From Thiofilum sp. (GTDB lineage Bacteria > Pseudomonadota > Gammaproteobacteria > Thiotrichales > Thiotrichaceae): 64,000 nt of DNA. The notes below the pieces were generated by a model. That model was not told where the DNA came from. It ran no database searches and saw nothing but the letters and a program-made list of their open reading frames with translations. The stretch covers positions 1,178,001 to 1,242,000 of the forward strand of contig NZ_JADJTF010000001.1 in NCBI RefSeq assembly GCF_016711335.1. Direction: 5' to 3'. The translations under genes and the position numbers were made by a program. This document shows positions 52,121-61,607 of this stretch, piece by piece (position 1 is the first letter of the stretch; each line of letters opens with the position of its first letter).

Positions 52121-52217
52121 ATGCCTGAAAGTCTGATAAATGAATGCTAACGACTTTACGGCAAAGCGCTCTAAAGTTCTAGCGGTGTGCAGTGGTTCGA
52201 GAGTGGTAGTGCACTTA

Positions 52218-52628
52218 CTAAGTATTAGCTAATGGTTTAGGAGAGCGGGTGCTAATAAGTTTATAGACTGCATAATACAGCAGTATCCCCACCGCATCCG
52301 CTACTACATCGCCCCACGACATAGAGCGCCAAGTGGTCATACCTTGCAGTATTTCAATCAAGCCACCATAAGCCAGCAAGGGTAAAAATACATATAGCCA
52401 GAACGAGCGTGACCACGCTAAATGGAAGAGTGCGGCGAAAATGAAAAAAGCACTGGCATGCAGGATTTTGTCACCCATTTGAATCCCTTCCATAAAGGGC
52501 AAAGGGTCACGGCTTAAAGCAAAGAGTAATCCAAAGACTAATAAGCCAATGCAAAAGGCTCTAAAGCTATATAGGTAACGCGGAGTGGTTTGGAGATTAA
52601 CTTTAATTTGTTTTAATAATTCATACAT
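52218..52628 (-). CDS. VanZ-like small membrane protein
   Basis: A 136-residue protein with four hydrophobic segments in residues 20-125. DKILHASAFFIFAALFHLAW and GGLIEILQGMTTWRSMSWGDVVADAVGILL match the VanZ-like pattern (His in the second helix, E-x-x-Q and D-x-x-A-x-x-x-G near the end). Function is unclear. ATG 52628 is chosen over a longer frame starting at 52757. Confidence 0.85.
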   Translation of the reverse strand: MYELLKQIKVNLQTTPRYLYSFRAFCIGLLVFGLLFALSRDPLPFMEGIQMGDKILHASAFFIFAALFHLAWSRSFWLYVFLPLLAYGGLIEILQGMTTWRSMSWGDVVADAVGILLYYAVYKLISTRSPKPLANT

Positions 52629-52785
52629 GAGTATTCGATTCCTGAGGTTGATGCGGCTAAACAGCCAGTCCTGCACGAAGTAGGAATCGGTTTTATAGCA
52701 TGAGTTTGTGCATGATGGGTGCAGAAATGCCAGAAAAAAGCACACGAAGTACTTCAATGCATGAAGTACTTCGTAGTTGAGCGGC

Positions 52786-53736
52786 TTAACCCCAACGATA
52801 GGTTAAATTCAACATTGCGCCGCGCTCACGGTCACGTTTGCCGTGATAACGGGTTTCGTCGTGATAAACATTGGCGGATAGAGTGGTGTTACGCCCTACG
52901 GCAAATTCAGCACCTAATGAAGCATAAAGAGTTTTGGCTTGACCGGGGAAACCATCCTCTTTGCTGCGTCCTACCTTTAATGAACCATTGAGTTTAGCAT
53001 TTTGGCTAATAGGCATATCAGCATCGAGGGTAACGGCATAACCACGCTCATTCTTTGGGGAACTATAACCTACATTAGAGCGATCATAACGCTTTTGAGT
53101 ACCTTCAATCCCTACCCATACATTTGGTGTAATACCGTAGTAAGCGCCAACTAAATTTCTACGTCCACGATTACCATCGCTTAAACGAATATTTTGATGG
53201 CGAGCATTGACTCTTACGCGCTTCATCGGTTTGGTTTTGATTTCGACTGTGGTCATATCTTCAGTCAAAATATTACCTTTTTTATCATTTAGGCTATGAC
53301 GAATATAAGCAGGGCTACGTTCTTGGCGTACACCTACTTGTACGCGGGGACCCATTTGAGCTTGTAATCCTACGTGGTAGGGCGTGAAGGTCTTTTTCGC
53401 ATAGTGATCGCCTAAACGCTTAATCTCCATTGACCCTGCACCCGCACTTAATTGCACATTAGGTGTGATATTGGTAGAGCCTTGGAGATAAACACTGCGT
53501 CCAGTATGGCGATATTGCTGGTTTTTGAAGCGATGCTTTTCGACCCTCAAGCCATAATTGGTTCCGGTAGCACGATTCTGACGTTTGTATTGCATAGAAA
53601 TGCTGTCATGCGTGCTATCGGGGGTAGAAATCCGTTCTACACCAGAGCTAAACATACTGTCATATTGACCCGCCATAGCATTAGTACTGGCTAATAACAC
53701 TAGGCTAGCAGGAAGATAGGGTAGGTAATGTTTCAT
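52786..53736 (-). CDS. Presumed outer-membrane beta-barrel of unknown function
   Basis: A 316-residue protein with signal peptide (YLPYLPASLVLLASTNAMA). The mature chain is a series of amphipathic strands with turns rich in Gly, Asn and Asp (GVERISTPDSTHDSISMQYKR, RVNARHQNIRLSDGNRGRRN, GAMLNLTYRWG). Its last residues (LTYRWG) have aromatic residues close to the end but not a terminal Phe. AAGGA precedes ATG 53736. It is basic for a porin. No family recognised; it stands alone, divergent from soeA. Confidence 0.65.
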   Translation of the reverse strand: MKHYLPYLPASLVLLASTNAMAGQYDSMFSSGVERISTPDSTHDSISMQYKRQNRATGTNYGLRVEKHRFKNQQYRHTGRSVYLQGSTNITPNVQLSAGAGSMEIKRLGDHYAKKTFTPYHVGLQAQMGPRVQVGVRQERSPAYIRHSLNDKKGNILTEDMTTVEIKTKPMKRVRVNARHQNIRLSDGNRGRRNLVGAYYGITPNVWVGIEGTQKRYDRSNVGYSSPKNERGYAVTLDADMPISQNAKLNGSLKVGRSKEDGFPGQAKTLYASLGAEFAVGRNTTLSANVYHDETRYHGKRDRERGAMLNLTYRWG

Positions 53737-53998
53737 AAGATGTCCTTTCATTGTCTAAGTAAGCGTCCATCCGCTGGCAGAAAATGCAGCAAGACCTAGA
53801 TGCCCTAATGCTTTTAACTATAGACTTGAAATGGAGTTTAAGCGCCGTTACCCATCATTAAAACCCTACCCTTCATCAGATAAATCAATAAGCTAATGAG
53901 ATTTTAAGCAAATCTACGCTGCCCATTAGAGATACTTATAGTAGTAGATAAACTATCTTATTGTTTTCAGGCTTAATATGTCGCAGTATTGAACGGTT

Positions 53999-54011
53999 CA
54001 GTATATTACTG
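53999..54011. promoter_or_regulatory. Short palindrome upstream of soeA
   Basis: CAGTA and TACTG flank TAT, about 24 bases before the soeA start. It lies where a promoter or operator would be expected. The binding protein is unknown. Confidence 0.3.
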
Positions 54012-54034
54012 TATTAGCATATTCCGAGGTACAC

Positions 54035-56953
54035 ATGAACGCATTACCGGAGTTTGAAAAGCGCGGACAACAGGAAGTCAAAGCTACGACTTGCTATATG
54101 TGCGCCTGTCGCTGCGGCATTAAGGTAACGATTGAAAATAACAATGTCCGCTACATTCAAGGCAATCGAGATCATCCTATTAATAAGGGTGTTCTGTGTG
54201 CCAAGGGTAATGCGGGCATTATGAAGCAAAACTCTCCTGCTAAACTCAGCACGCCCCTATTACGTAAAGCGGGTACTGAGCGGGGCGCGGGTGAGTTTGA
54301 AGCCATTTCGATGGATAGAGCTTTAGATATTTTAGAAGCTCGTCTACGCAAGATTCGTGAAACCGATCCCTTAAAACTCGCCTACTTTACCGGACGCGAC
54401 CAAATGCAAGCCCTGACTGGATTCTGGGCGAGTCAATTTGGCACTTTAAACTGGGCTGCTCACGGTGGCTTTTGCTCGGTGAATATGGCGGCGGGCGGTC
54501 TTTACACCATGGGACATGCCTTTTGGGAATTCGGTGATCCCGACTGGGATAAGACCAAATATTTCATGCTTTGGGGCGTGGCTGATGATCACTCCTCTAA
54601 TCCGATTAAAATTGGTTTAGAAAAGCTCAAGCGCAATGGTGGTAAATTCGTAGCAGTGAATCCTGCGCGTACTGGTTATCAAGCGATTGCGGATGAATGG
54701 GTAGGGATTCGTCCGGGGACGGATGCCATGCTGGCATTGTCTATGTTGCATGTGCTGTTGAAAAATGACCAATTTGATTGGGAATTTTTAATTCGCTATA
54801 CCAATGCAGCTTATCTGGTTGTCCATACTCCAGACCAAAAAGGTCATGGTTTAATTCTGCGCGATGAAGCAGGTAATCCATTAGTCTGGGATCAAGCTAA
54901 AAGTGCCGCAGTGGATGGTACTCAGCCCGATATTTCACCCGCCTTATTCTTTGAGGGTGAGGTGAATGGTAAACCTGTCAAATCTGTCATGATGTTGATT
55001 GCGGAGGAGTACTTAGACGAACAGTATTCTCCTGCTAAAGCCTCCGAGATTTGTGGTGTACCCGCAGAGCAAATTGAACGTCTAGCGCTAGAAATGGCGC
55101 ATGTAGCGTTTAAAGAAAGCATTGAAGTCGATGTACCCGAAGGTTGGACTGATTGGGCAGGACGTAAGCATTATAAGTTTATCGGTCGTCCAGTTTCTAT
55201 GCATGCTATGCGGGGGATTTCAGCCCACTCTAATGGTTTCCAAACCTGTCGTGCGATTCACTTCCTACAAATTATGCTGGGAACCGTGGATGTTCCGGGA
55301 GGACATTTAGCTAAGCCGCCTTATCCTAAACATATTCCACCGGCGATTAAACCCGCTAAAGATTGTGCACCGAATACGCCGTTAAAATCACCACCTTTAG
55401 GTTTCCCGACAGGGCCTGAAGATTTAGTACTGGATGCTAATGGTAAGCCTAAGCGTATTGACAAAGCCTACTCATGGGATGCACCCATGTCGAATCATGG
55501 CTTAATGCATATGGTGATAACCAATGCGGTGAAAGGTGACCCGTACTACATCGATACCTTAATGATGTTTATGGCGAATATGGCATGGAACTCGACCATG
55601 AATACCGCCGAAATTCAAAAGATGCTGGTCGAAAAACACGATAATGGCGAGTACAAGATTCCATTCATTGTGGTGTCGGATGCTTACCATTCCGAGATGG
55701 TCAATTTTGCTGATTTAATTATTCCCGATACGACCTATTTAGAGCGTTGGGATACGATTTCTATGCTGGATCGTCCGATTTCCGAGCCACATGCCGCGTG
55801 TGATGCGATTAGACAGCAAATCATTAAGCCCGAACGTGATGTGAAACCTTGGCAGGAGGTACAGATCGAACTGGGCTTACGTCTAGGCTTCCCCGCTCTT
55901 ACCAAACCGGATGGCTCTCGCAAATATAAAGACTATAAAGACTTTATTATTAACTGGGAGCGTGAGCCGGGGATTGGTTTCTTGGCGGGTTGGCGTTTGG
56001 ATGAAAATGGCAATGAAGTCCATCTGCGCGGTAAACCTAACCCTAAACAGTGGGAGCGTTATGCTGAAGAGGGTGCATTCTTTGAATACCATCTACCGCA
56101 CAATACCCGCTACTACCGCCATGCGAATAAAGACTACTTAGAGCTAGCTAAAAGTGCGGCATGGGTCGGTTCGACTAAGCAAATTGTGATGGAGCTATAT
56201 TCCGAACCTCAACAGCGCTTTAAGCTAGCGGGTCAAGGTTTATACGATGGCCCTATGCCTACTGAGGAACATCACAAAGAGCGTTTAAGCAAGTATTTTA
56301 ATCCGTTGCCGTTCTATTACAAACCTTTAGAGCAATGCCGTATCGATGAGGATGAATACCCCTTCTATGCGGTCAATCAGCGCCCCATGTTCATGTACCA
56401 CTCATGGGATTCACAAAATGCGTGGTTACGCCAGATTTGCGCACAAAACTACCTGTATATGAACCGTCAACGCGGTGAGAGTATGGGCTTGGCGGATTTA
56501 TCATGGGTTTGGGTGGAGTCCCATAATGGCAAAATTCGCGTGCAATTAAAGCTGATTGAGGGTTGCCAAGAAGATACCGTGTGGACATGGAATGCGATTG
56601 CTAAGCAAGAAGGGGCTTGGGGCTTAAAAGAGGGGGCGAATGAAGCGAAAAAAGGCTTCCTAATGAACCACCTGATTTCCGAGCTACTGCCTAAGCAAAA
56701 TGATGTGCTGGATAATGTGACCAACTCTGACCCGATTACCGGACAAGCGGCTTGGTATGATCTCAAAGTCAAAATTTATCCTGCCGATGAGGAAGGTGCT
56801 TGGCCTGTATTCCCGATGATTAAGCCATTACCTAATGCTAAAGAGTCACCGGATATTATGCGTTATCAAACTCATACGGCAGTGAATTTAGTGCGTCCGA
56901 TGGATGATGTGTTAAATCGTGGCAGTGTCCACGATGCTAACCGTGGCGCGTAA
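54035..56953 (+). CDS. soeA: Sulfite dehydrogenase molybdopterin subunit SoeA
   Basis: A 972-residue molybdopterin oxidoreductase of the DMSO-reductase family. The N-terminal [4Fe-4S] ligands are C20, C23, C27 and C55 (TTCYMCACRCGIKV, then GVLCAKGNAG). There is no twin-arginine signal, so it should stay in the cytoplasm, as SoeA of Allochromatium does. With SoeB and SoeC it oxidises sulfite to sulfate and feeds electrons to quinone. The three genes are spaced by 14 and 11 bases. Polysulfide or thiosulfate reductase relatives share the plan, but those normally carry a Tat signal. Confidence 0.88.
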   Translation: MNALPEFEKRGQQEVKATTCYMCACRCGIKVTIENNNVRYIQGNRDHPINKGVLCAKGNAGIMKQNSPAKLSTPLLRKAGTERGAGEFEAISMDRALDILEARLRKIRETDPLKLAYFTGRDQMQALTGFWASQFGTLNWAAHGGFCSVNMAAGGLYTMGHAFWEFGDPDWDKTKYFMLWGVADDHSSNPIKIGLEKLKRNGGKFVAVNPARTGYQAIADEWVGIRPGTDAMLALSMLHVLLKNDQFDWEFLIRYTNAAYLVVHTPDQKGHGLILRDEAGNPLVWDQAKSAAVDGTQPDISPALFFEGEVNGKPVKSVMMLIAEEYLDEQYSPAKASEICGVPAEQIERLALEMAHVAFKESIEVDVPEGWTDWAGRKHYKFIGRPVSMHAMRGISAHSNGFQTCRAIHFLQIMLGTVDVPGGHLAKPPYPKHIPPAIKPAKDCAPNTPLKSPPLGFPTGPEDLVLDANGKPKRIDKAYSWDAPMSNHGLMHMVITNAVKGDPYYIDTLMMFMANMAWNSTMNTAEIQKMLVEKHDNGEYKIPFIVVSDAYHSEMVNFADLIIPDTTYLERWDTISMLDRPISEPHAACDAIRQQIIKPERDVKPWQEVQIELGLRLGFPALTKPDGSRKYKDYKDFIINWEREPGIGFLAGWRLDENGNEVHLRGKPNPKQWERYAEEGAFFEYHLPHNTRYYRHANKDYLELAKSAAWVGSTKQIVMELYSEPQQRFKLAGQGLYDGPMPTEEHHKERLSKYFNPLPFYYKPLEQCRIDEDEYPFYAVNQRPMFMYHSWDSQNAWLRQICAQNYLYMNRQRGESMGLADLSWVWVESHNGKIRVQLKLIEGCQEDTVWTWNAIAKQEGAWGLKEGANEAKKGFLMNHLISELLPKQNDVLDNVTNSDPITGQAAWYDLKVKIYPADEEGAWPVFPMIKPLPNAKESPDIMRYQTHTAVNLVRPMDDVLNRGSVHDANRGA

Positions 56954-56967
56954 GGAGCTTTTAAACC

Positions 56968-57663
56968 ATGAAACTAGGTTTAGTGATTGATTTAGACGTT
57001 TGTGTGGGCTGTCACGGTTGTGCAGTGTCGTGCAAACAATGGAATACCTCCGGTATGACGGGAGCGCTCACCGACTATAACCCCTACGGTCAAGACCCTA
57101 GCGGGGTGTGGTTTAATCGGATTCGTAGCTACGAAGTCGGCGACTATCCCAACAATAAAACCATTAACTTCCCGATGTCATGCATGCATTGTGAACAAGC
57201 GGATTGTGTGGATGTATGCCCCACAGGTGCAAGCTACAAGCGTGTAGAAGATGGCATTGTATTAGTCGACCAAGATAAGTGTATGGGTTGTAACTATTGC
57301 TCATGGGCTTGTCCTTACGGTGCGCGTGAATTAGATCGCTCCACAGGTACGATGAAAAAATGTACCTTGTGCCTAGATCGAATCTATGACGAACGCTTAG
57401 AAGAGGTAGATCGCCAACCGTCTTGCGTGATCACTTGCCCCGCCCATGCGCGGCATTTTGGTGATTTTGATGATCCTGATTCTAATGTCAGTAAGTTAGT
57501 GCGTGAGCGTGGTGGCTATCAACTGATGCCAGAGTTGGGGTATAGCCCAACGAATCGCTATTTACCGCCACGGGTAACGCGCCTGATACCGACTGAAGAT
57601 GTGAGTAAAAAATCACTGATCAGCTCGGTAAAAGAGTGGGTCAATAAAATGGTTGAGCGTTAA
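56968..57663 (+). CDS. soeB: Sulfite dehydrogenase iron-sulfur subunit SoeB
   Basis: A 231-residue ferredoxin-like subunit. Four Cys groups carry [4Fe-4S] clusters: CVGCHGCAVSC, CMHCEQADCVDVC, CMGCNYCSWAC, and CTLC with a later CVITC. It passes electrons from SoeA to SoeC. No signal peptide. GGAG precedes the start. Confidence 0.9.
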   Translation: MKLGLVIDLDVCVGCHGCAVSCKQWNTSGMTGALTDYNPYGQDPSGVWFNRIRSYEVGDYPNNKTINFPMSCMHCEQADCVDVCPTGASYKRVEDGIVLVDQDKCMGCNYCSWACPYGARELDRSTGTMKKCTLCLDRIYDERLEEVDRQPSCVITCPAHARHFGDFDDPDSNVSKLVRERGGYQLMPELGYSPTNRYLPPRVTRLIPTEDVSKKSLISSVKEWVNKMVER

Positions 57664-57674
57664 GAGGTTACATT

Positions 57675-58613
57675 ATGCATCCAGCGTTTTCTGTTATTGG
57701 ATTTACCGTAGCCTCTGGAGCAGGATATGGTTTATTTATCCTATTAGTATTGGCTGAGGTTTATGGCTTTGCTGATATTGATGTACCCGTTGCCTTAAGT
57801 TCGGGCTTACTTGCATTAGTATTAATTTCAGGTGGTTTACTGTCCTCTACTTTGCATTTAGCTAATCCTAAAAATGCATGGCGAGCTTTTTTCCGTTTTA
57901 GAACCTCATGGTTATCGCGTGAAGGGGTTTTTGCGGTCTTATTCTATCCGGCTGCTTTATTGTATTTAATTGGTGTCTATGTAAACGATGCTCAACCTAA
58001 TGGGCTAGTGTCCTTTGTGGGTTTAAGTGCGGTAGTGATTGCTTTAGCCACCGTATTTAGTACCGGAATGATTTATGGCTGTTTGAAAACGATTCGCCAA
58101 TGGAATACGGCTTTGACACCAACCAATTACATTTTATTAGCACTGGCTACAGGTAGCGTATTATTGGTGATGATTTTAGCTTTTGCAGATAAAGACATTA
58201 ATGCGATGGCGGGGATTGCGATTGCATTATTAGCTCTGGGTGCGATTGCTAAAGCCATTTACTATTTTTGGGTGAGAACGGTAACAGGCCCTACTATTAA
58301 TACTGCAACCGGTTTTACTCGTGCCAAGGTACGCTTATTGGATACAGGGCATACGGCAGGTACGTTTTTAACCCAAGAGTTTGGCTATCAAGCCCCGATG
58401 AGTTTGCTTACTCAATTGCGGGTGGTGGTATTTGCCTTAGGGTTTGCAGTGCCCGCTGCTTTACTGGCTTTTATGATTTTAGGTTTGCCTAGTGGCTTAG
58501 TCGCTTTGGTAGGTGTGGTAGCTATGTTTGCAGGTATCGCTGCGGAACGTTGGTTATTCTTCGCCGAAGCCCGCCATGTGATTAATTTGTATCATGGTGC
58601 ACAGCATACCTAG
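57675..58613 (+). CDS. soeC: Sulfite dehydrogenase membrane anchor SoeC
   Basis: A 312-residue inner-membrane protein with about eight hydrophobic segments, of the DmsC/NrfD-like anchor class (here DmsC-like: HLANPKNAWRAFFRFRTSWLSREGVFAVLFYP). It anchors SoeAB and delivers electrons to quinone. It ends the operon before a shared terminator. Confidence 0.88.
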   Translation: MHPAFSVIGFTVASGAGYGLFILLVLAEVYGFADIDVPVALSSGLLALVLISGGLLSSTLHLANPKNAWRAFFRFRTSWLSREGVFAVLFYPAALLYLIGVYVNDAQPNGLVSFVGLSAVVIALATVFSTGMIYGCLKTIRQWNTALTPTNYILLALATGSVLLVMILAFADKDINAMAGIAIALLALGAIAKAIYYFWVRTVTGPTINTATGFTRAKVRLLDTGHTAGTFLTQEFGYQAPMSLLTQLRVVVFALGFAVPAALLAFMILGLPSGLVALVGVVAMFAGIAAERWLFFAEARHVINLYHGAQHT

Positions 58614-58679
58614 GCAGGATAGGTGTAACGTGTTTAACATGAGCTAATGTTTCACGTTGAACATGATGCCTGATTTGTA

Positions 58680-58713
58680 AAGCCGATAGAGTTTAGCGCT
58701 CTATCGGCTTTTA
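58680..58713. terminator. Bidirectional terminator between soeC and livF
   Basis: AAGCCGATAGAG and CTCTATCGGCTT pair over 12 bases with a 7-base loop and have T-rich or A-rich flanks. Confidence 0.9.
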
Positions 58714-58717
58714 TTAT

Positions 58718-59434
58718 TTAATGCCCGCCCAAATACGCAGCACGTACTTCAGGATTAACCAATAGCTCCTCACCCGTACCGGATAAACGAATTTCACCAT
58801 TCACCAATACATAACCCCGATCTGCTAGACGCAGCGCATGATTCGCGTTTTGCTCCACGAGGAAAATCGTAGTCCCTTGAGCCGCTATATCGCGCAGTGA
58901 ATTTAAAATTTGCTTAACAATCAAAGGCGCTAAACCCAGACTAGGTTCATCCAAAAGCAGCAATTTAGGGCGACTCATTAAAGCACGACCAATCGCTAAC
59001 ATTTGCTGCTCACCACCGGATAAAGTCCCTGCACGTTGATTGCGCCGTTCCTTTAAACGTGGAAACATAGCAAACATTTTTTCTCGATCAGTCTCCATAT
59101 GCTCATCGCCAATTGGTAAAGTGCCCATAATCAGATTTTCCTCTACCGTCATAGCAGGGAAAATGCGCCGCCCTTCGGGTACTTGAGCAATACCTAGGCG
59201 TCCCACTTCGTGCATGGCGATATGGGTAATATCCTGACCTTGGTACTTAATATAGCCTTTGGAAGCACGCGGCGAGCCGAAAATGGTCATGAGTAGAGTG
59301 GATTTCCCCGCACCGTTGGCCCCAATTAGGGTCACAATTTCACCTTGGGAAACCGTCATACTCACATTGCGTAGGGCCTGAATCGGACCATAAGAAGCAT
59401 CAATTTGATGAATTTCTAACATGTAGTCACTCAT
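58718..59434 (-). CDS. livF: Branched-chain amino acid ABC transporter ATPase LivF
   Basis: A 238-residue ATPase. Walker A GANGAGKST, signature LSGGEQQ, Walker B LLLLDEPS and the LivF-typical RIFPAMTVEENLIMG are present. It pairs with LivG to drive uptake. Its start overlaps the livG stop by one base. Confidence 0.94.
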   Translation of the reverse strand: MSDYMLEIHQIDASYGPIQALRNVSMTVSQGEIVTLIGANGAGKSTLLMTIFGSPRASKGYIKYQGQDITHIAMHEVGRLGIAQVPEGRRIFPAMTVEENLIMGTLPIGDEHMETDREKMFAMFPRLKERRNQRAGTLSGGEQQMLAIGRALMSRPKLLLLDEPSLGLAPLIVKQILNSLRDIAAQGTTIFLVEQNANHALRLADRGYVLVNGEIRLSGTGEELLVNPEVRAAYLGGH

Positions 59435-60324
59435 TATGCTTCTCCTTCTTCAGTACCTAAATAGGCAGCGAGTACTTTAGGATTGACCTCGATCTCTTTG
59501 GGTGTACCGGAGGCAATTACTTGACCGTAATCCAATACTACAATGTGCTCCGAAATACCCATGACTAAGCCCATATCGTGCTCAATCAGCAATACGGTGA
59601 CATTATGTTTATCGCGTAGGTGGCGAATTAAAGTACTCAGTTCAACCGTTTCACGCGGATTCAAACCCGCAGCGGGTTCGTCTAAACAGACTAATTTGGG
59701 TTCGGTACACATCGCCCGCGCAATTTCTAAACGGCGCTGATTACCATAAGGCAAATCACCAGCTAAGCGATTAGCATCTTCGGTCAGATTGACGACTTCC
59801 AGCCAATAATACGCATTATCCAAGGCGCGTTTTTCAGAGGCACGGTAGTGTTTAGTATTCAACATACCGCGAATGAGATTACGATCTAAATGATTGTGTT
59901 GAGCGACCAATAGATTTTCAATCACCGTCATTTCACGAAATAAGCGAATATTTTGGAAAGTACGTGCCACCCCTGCCTGATTCACGCGATGCGAGCCACC
60001 AAAGGATTTGTAGTATAGGCGCTCAAAAAAAGCAGGTGGATTGACATAATCACTCCACTTAAACTTTTCACCTAACACTTTACGCAGATTAGTAGTGTGA
60101 CCCTGATCATTAAGAATAACTTGCCCTTCAGTCGCTTTATAAAAGCCTGTTACACAGTTAAAGACCGTAGTTTTACCCGCCCCATTGGGACCAATCAAAG
60201 CGGTAATGGAGCCTTTTTGTACTTCAAAATTGACATTATTAAGCGCCAGAATCCCACCAAAGCGCATAGTTAGACCTTGCACGCTTAAGAGTGGGGCTGT
60301 TGAAGCATTTGCTAAATCACTCAT
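59434..60324 (-). CDS. livG: Branched-chain amino acid ABC transporter ATPase LivG
   Basis: A 296-residue ATPase, longer than LivF owing to an insertion after Walker A (about residues 75-110). Walker A GPNGAGKTT, a divergent signature LPYGNQRR in place of LSGGQ (normal for LivG), Walker B LVCLDEPAAGLNP and switch His in LIEHDMG. It overlaps livM by 4 bases. Confidence 0.94.
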   Translation of the reverse strand: MSDLANASTAPLLSVQGLTMRFGGILALNNVNFEVQKGSITALIGPNGAGKTTVFNCVTGFYKATEGQVILNDQGHTTNLRKVLGEKFKWSDYVNPPAFFERLYYKSFGGSHRVNQAGVARTFQNIRLFREMTVIENLLVAQHNHLDRNLIRGMLNTKHYRASEKRALDNAYYWLEVVNLTEDANRLAGDLPYGNQRRLEIARAMCTEPKLVCLDEPAAGLNPRETVELSTLIRHLRDKHNVTVLLIEHDMGLVMGISEHIVVLDYGQVIASGTPKEIEVNPKVLAAYLGTEEGEA

Positions 60325-61607
60325 GCTTGCCCCTCCTTAGTGAAATAGGGGCGGCGGATAGATAAGAAGCCACGCGGTTTCCACAGCATCATAAACACCA
60401 TAAGCACACCGAAAATCAACACGCGATAATCAGCAAAGTCGCGTAATAACTCTGGAAGAATCGTAAGGACTAGCGCAGCAACCACAACACCCACCACTGA
60501 ACCCATACCCCCTAGTACGACAATAGCGAGAATCAAGGCAGATTCAAAGAAAGTGAAAGAAGTAGGGTTCACAAATCCGCCTTGTTGAGCGGCAAAAAAT
60601 ACCCCACCAATGCCTCCGGTCATCGCACCCATCATAAAGGCACTCAATTTAATGGTGACATGATTGAGTCCTAACGAGCGACAGGCAATTTCGTCTTCAC
60701 GCAAAGCCTCCCAAGCACGTCCCATAGGCATAGTACGTAGGCGGGTAAAGAAGAAAATCATCAGGCAAGCCACTAAAAAGACCACCAGATATAAGAAGAT
60801 AAACTTAGCACTAGGGTTATAAGTCAGACCAAAAAACTCATGAAACGGCATATGACCTTCGGTTTTTACGACACGGGTAAATTCCAGTCCAAATAAGGTC
60901 GGTTCAGACGCCTTTGCACCATTGGGACCTCCGGTAAACGACATCCAGTTATTGAGGACTAAGCGGATAATTTCCCCAAATCCTAAGGTAACGATAGCTA
61001 AATAATCCCCATGCATACGCAATACCGGAAAGCCTAGTATGCCCCCTAATAAAGCAGCAAAAGCAGCCGCGAGTGGAATGGCTGTCCAAAAACCTAAGCC
61101 CCAATATTGAGAGCCTAAGGCAAAGGTATAAGCGCCCACTGCATAAAACGCCACAAAGCCCAAATCTAATAAGCCCGCTAAACCCACTACTATATTAAGA
61201 CCCAGACCGAGTAATACATAGATCATGGCAAGAATAGCCACAGTGAGATAATACTTACTGAGGTAAAACGGTAAGACCAAACCCGCGATAAATAAGACAA
61301 TGAGGATTAACCATAAATACTTTTGGTCACCCGGCTTACCTACATAGACGCTCCGTTTGCCTTTGCTTAGAGCAAATTTATTCAGTATTTGTTGTCCCCA
61401 CGGACTAAGCGCTACAAGGTGGTAAGCAAAACGCCCAATAAAGACTATACCTGCCAAAATCAGCGGAGTTTGAAAATGGGTATTAAAGCCATAGCCATCC
61501 AGAATAATGCCGGAGATAGGGCTAAAAATGAGTAGGGCAATCATGCCTACTAAAAGCGAATCCTTAAAAGCGGCTAGAATGGGGGGATCATTAGGATTGC
61601 TAAACAT
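60321..61607 (-). CDS. livM: Branched-chain amino acid ABC transporter permease LivM
   Basis: A 428-residue permease with about ten hydrophobic segments. The conserved central core includes GLAGLLDLGFVAFYAVGAYTFAL, GDYLAIVTLGFGEIIRLV and EDEIACRSLGLN (the loop that contacts the ATPase). An N-terminal extension of about 120 residues resembles that of E. coli LivM. It overlaps livH by one base. Confidence 0.94.
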   Translation of the reverse strand: MFSNPNDPPILAAFKDSLLVGMIALLIFSPISGIILDGYGFNTHFQTPLILAGIVFIGRFAYHLVALSPWGQQILNKFALSKGKRSVYVGKPGDQKYLWLILIVLFIAGLVLPFYLSKYYLTVAILAMIYVLLGLGLNIVVGLAGLLDLGFVAFYAVGAYTFALGSQYWGLGFWTAIPLAAAFAALLGGILGFPVLRMHGDYLAIVTLGFGEIIRLVLNNWMSFTGGPNGAKASEPTLFGLEFTRVVKTEGHMPFHEFFGLTYNPSAKFIFLYLVVFLVACLMIFFFTRLRTMPMGRAWEALREDEIACRSLGLNHVTIKLSAFMMGAMTGGIGGVFFAAQQGGFVNPTSFTFFESALILAIVVLGGMGSVVGVVVAALVLTILPELLRDFADYRVLIFGVLMVFMMLWKPRGFLSIRRPYFTKEGQA

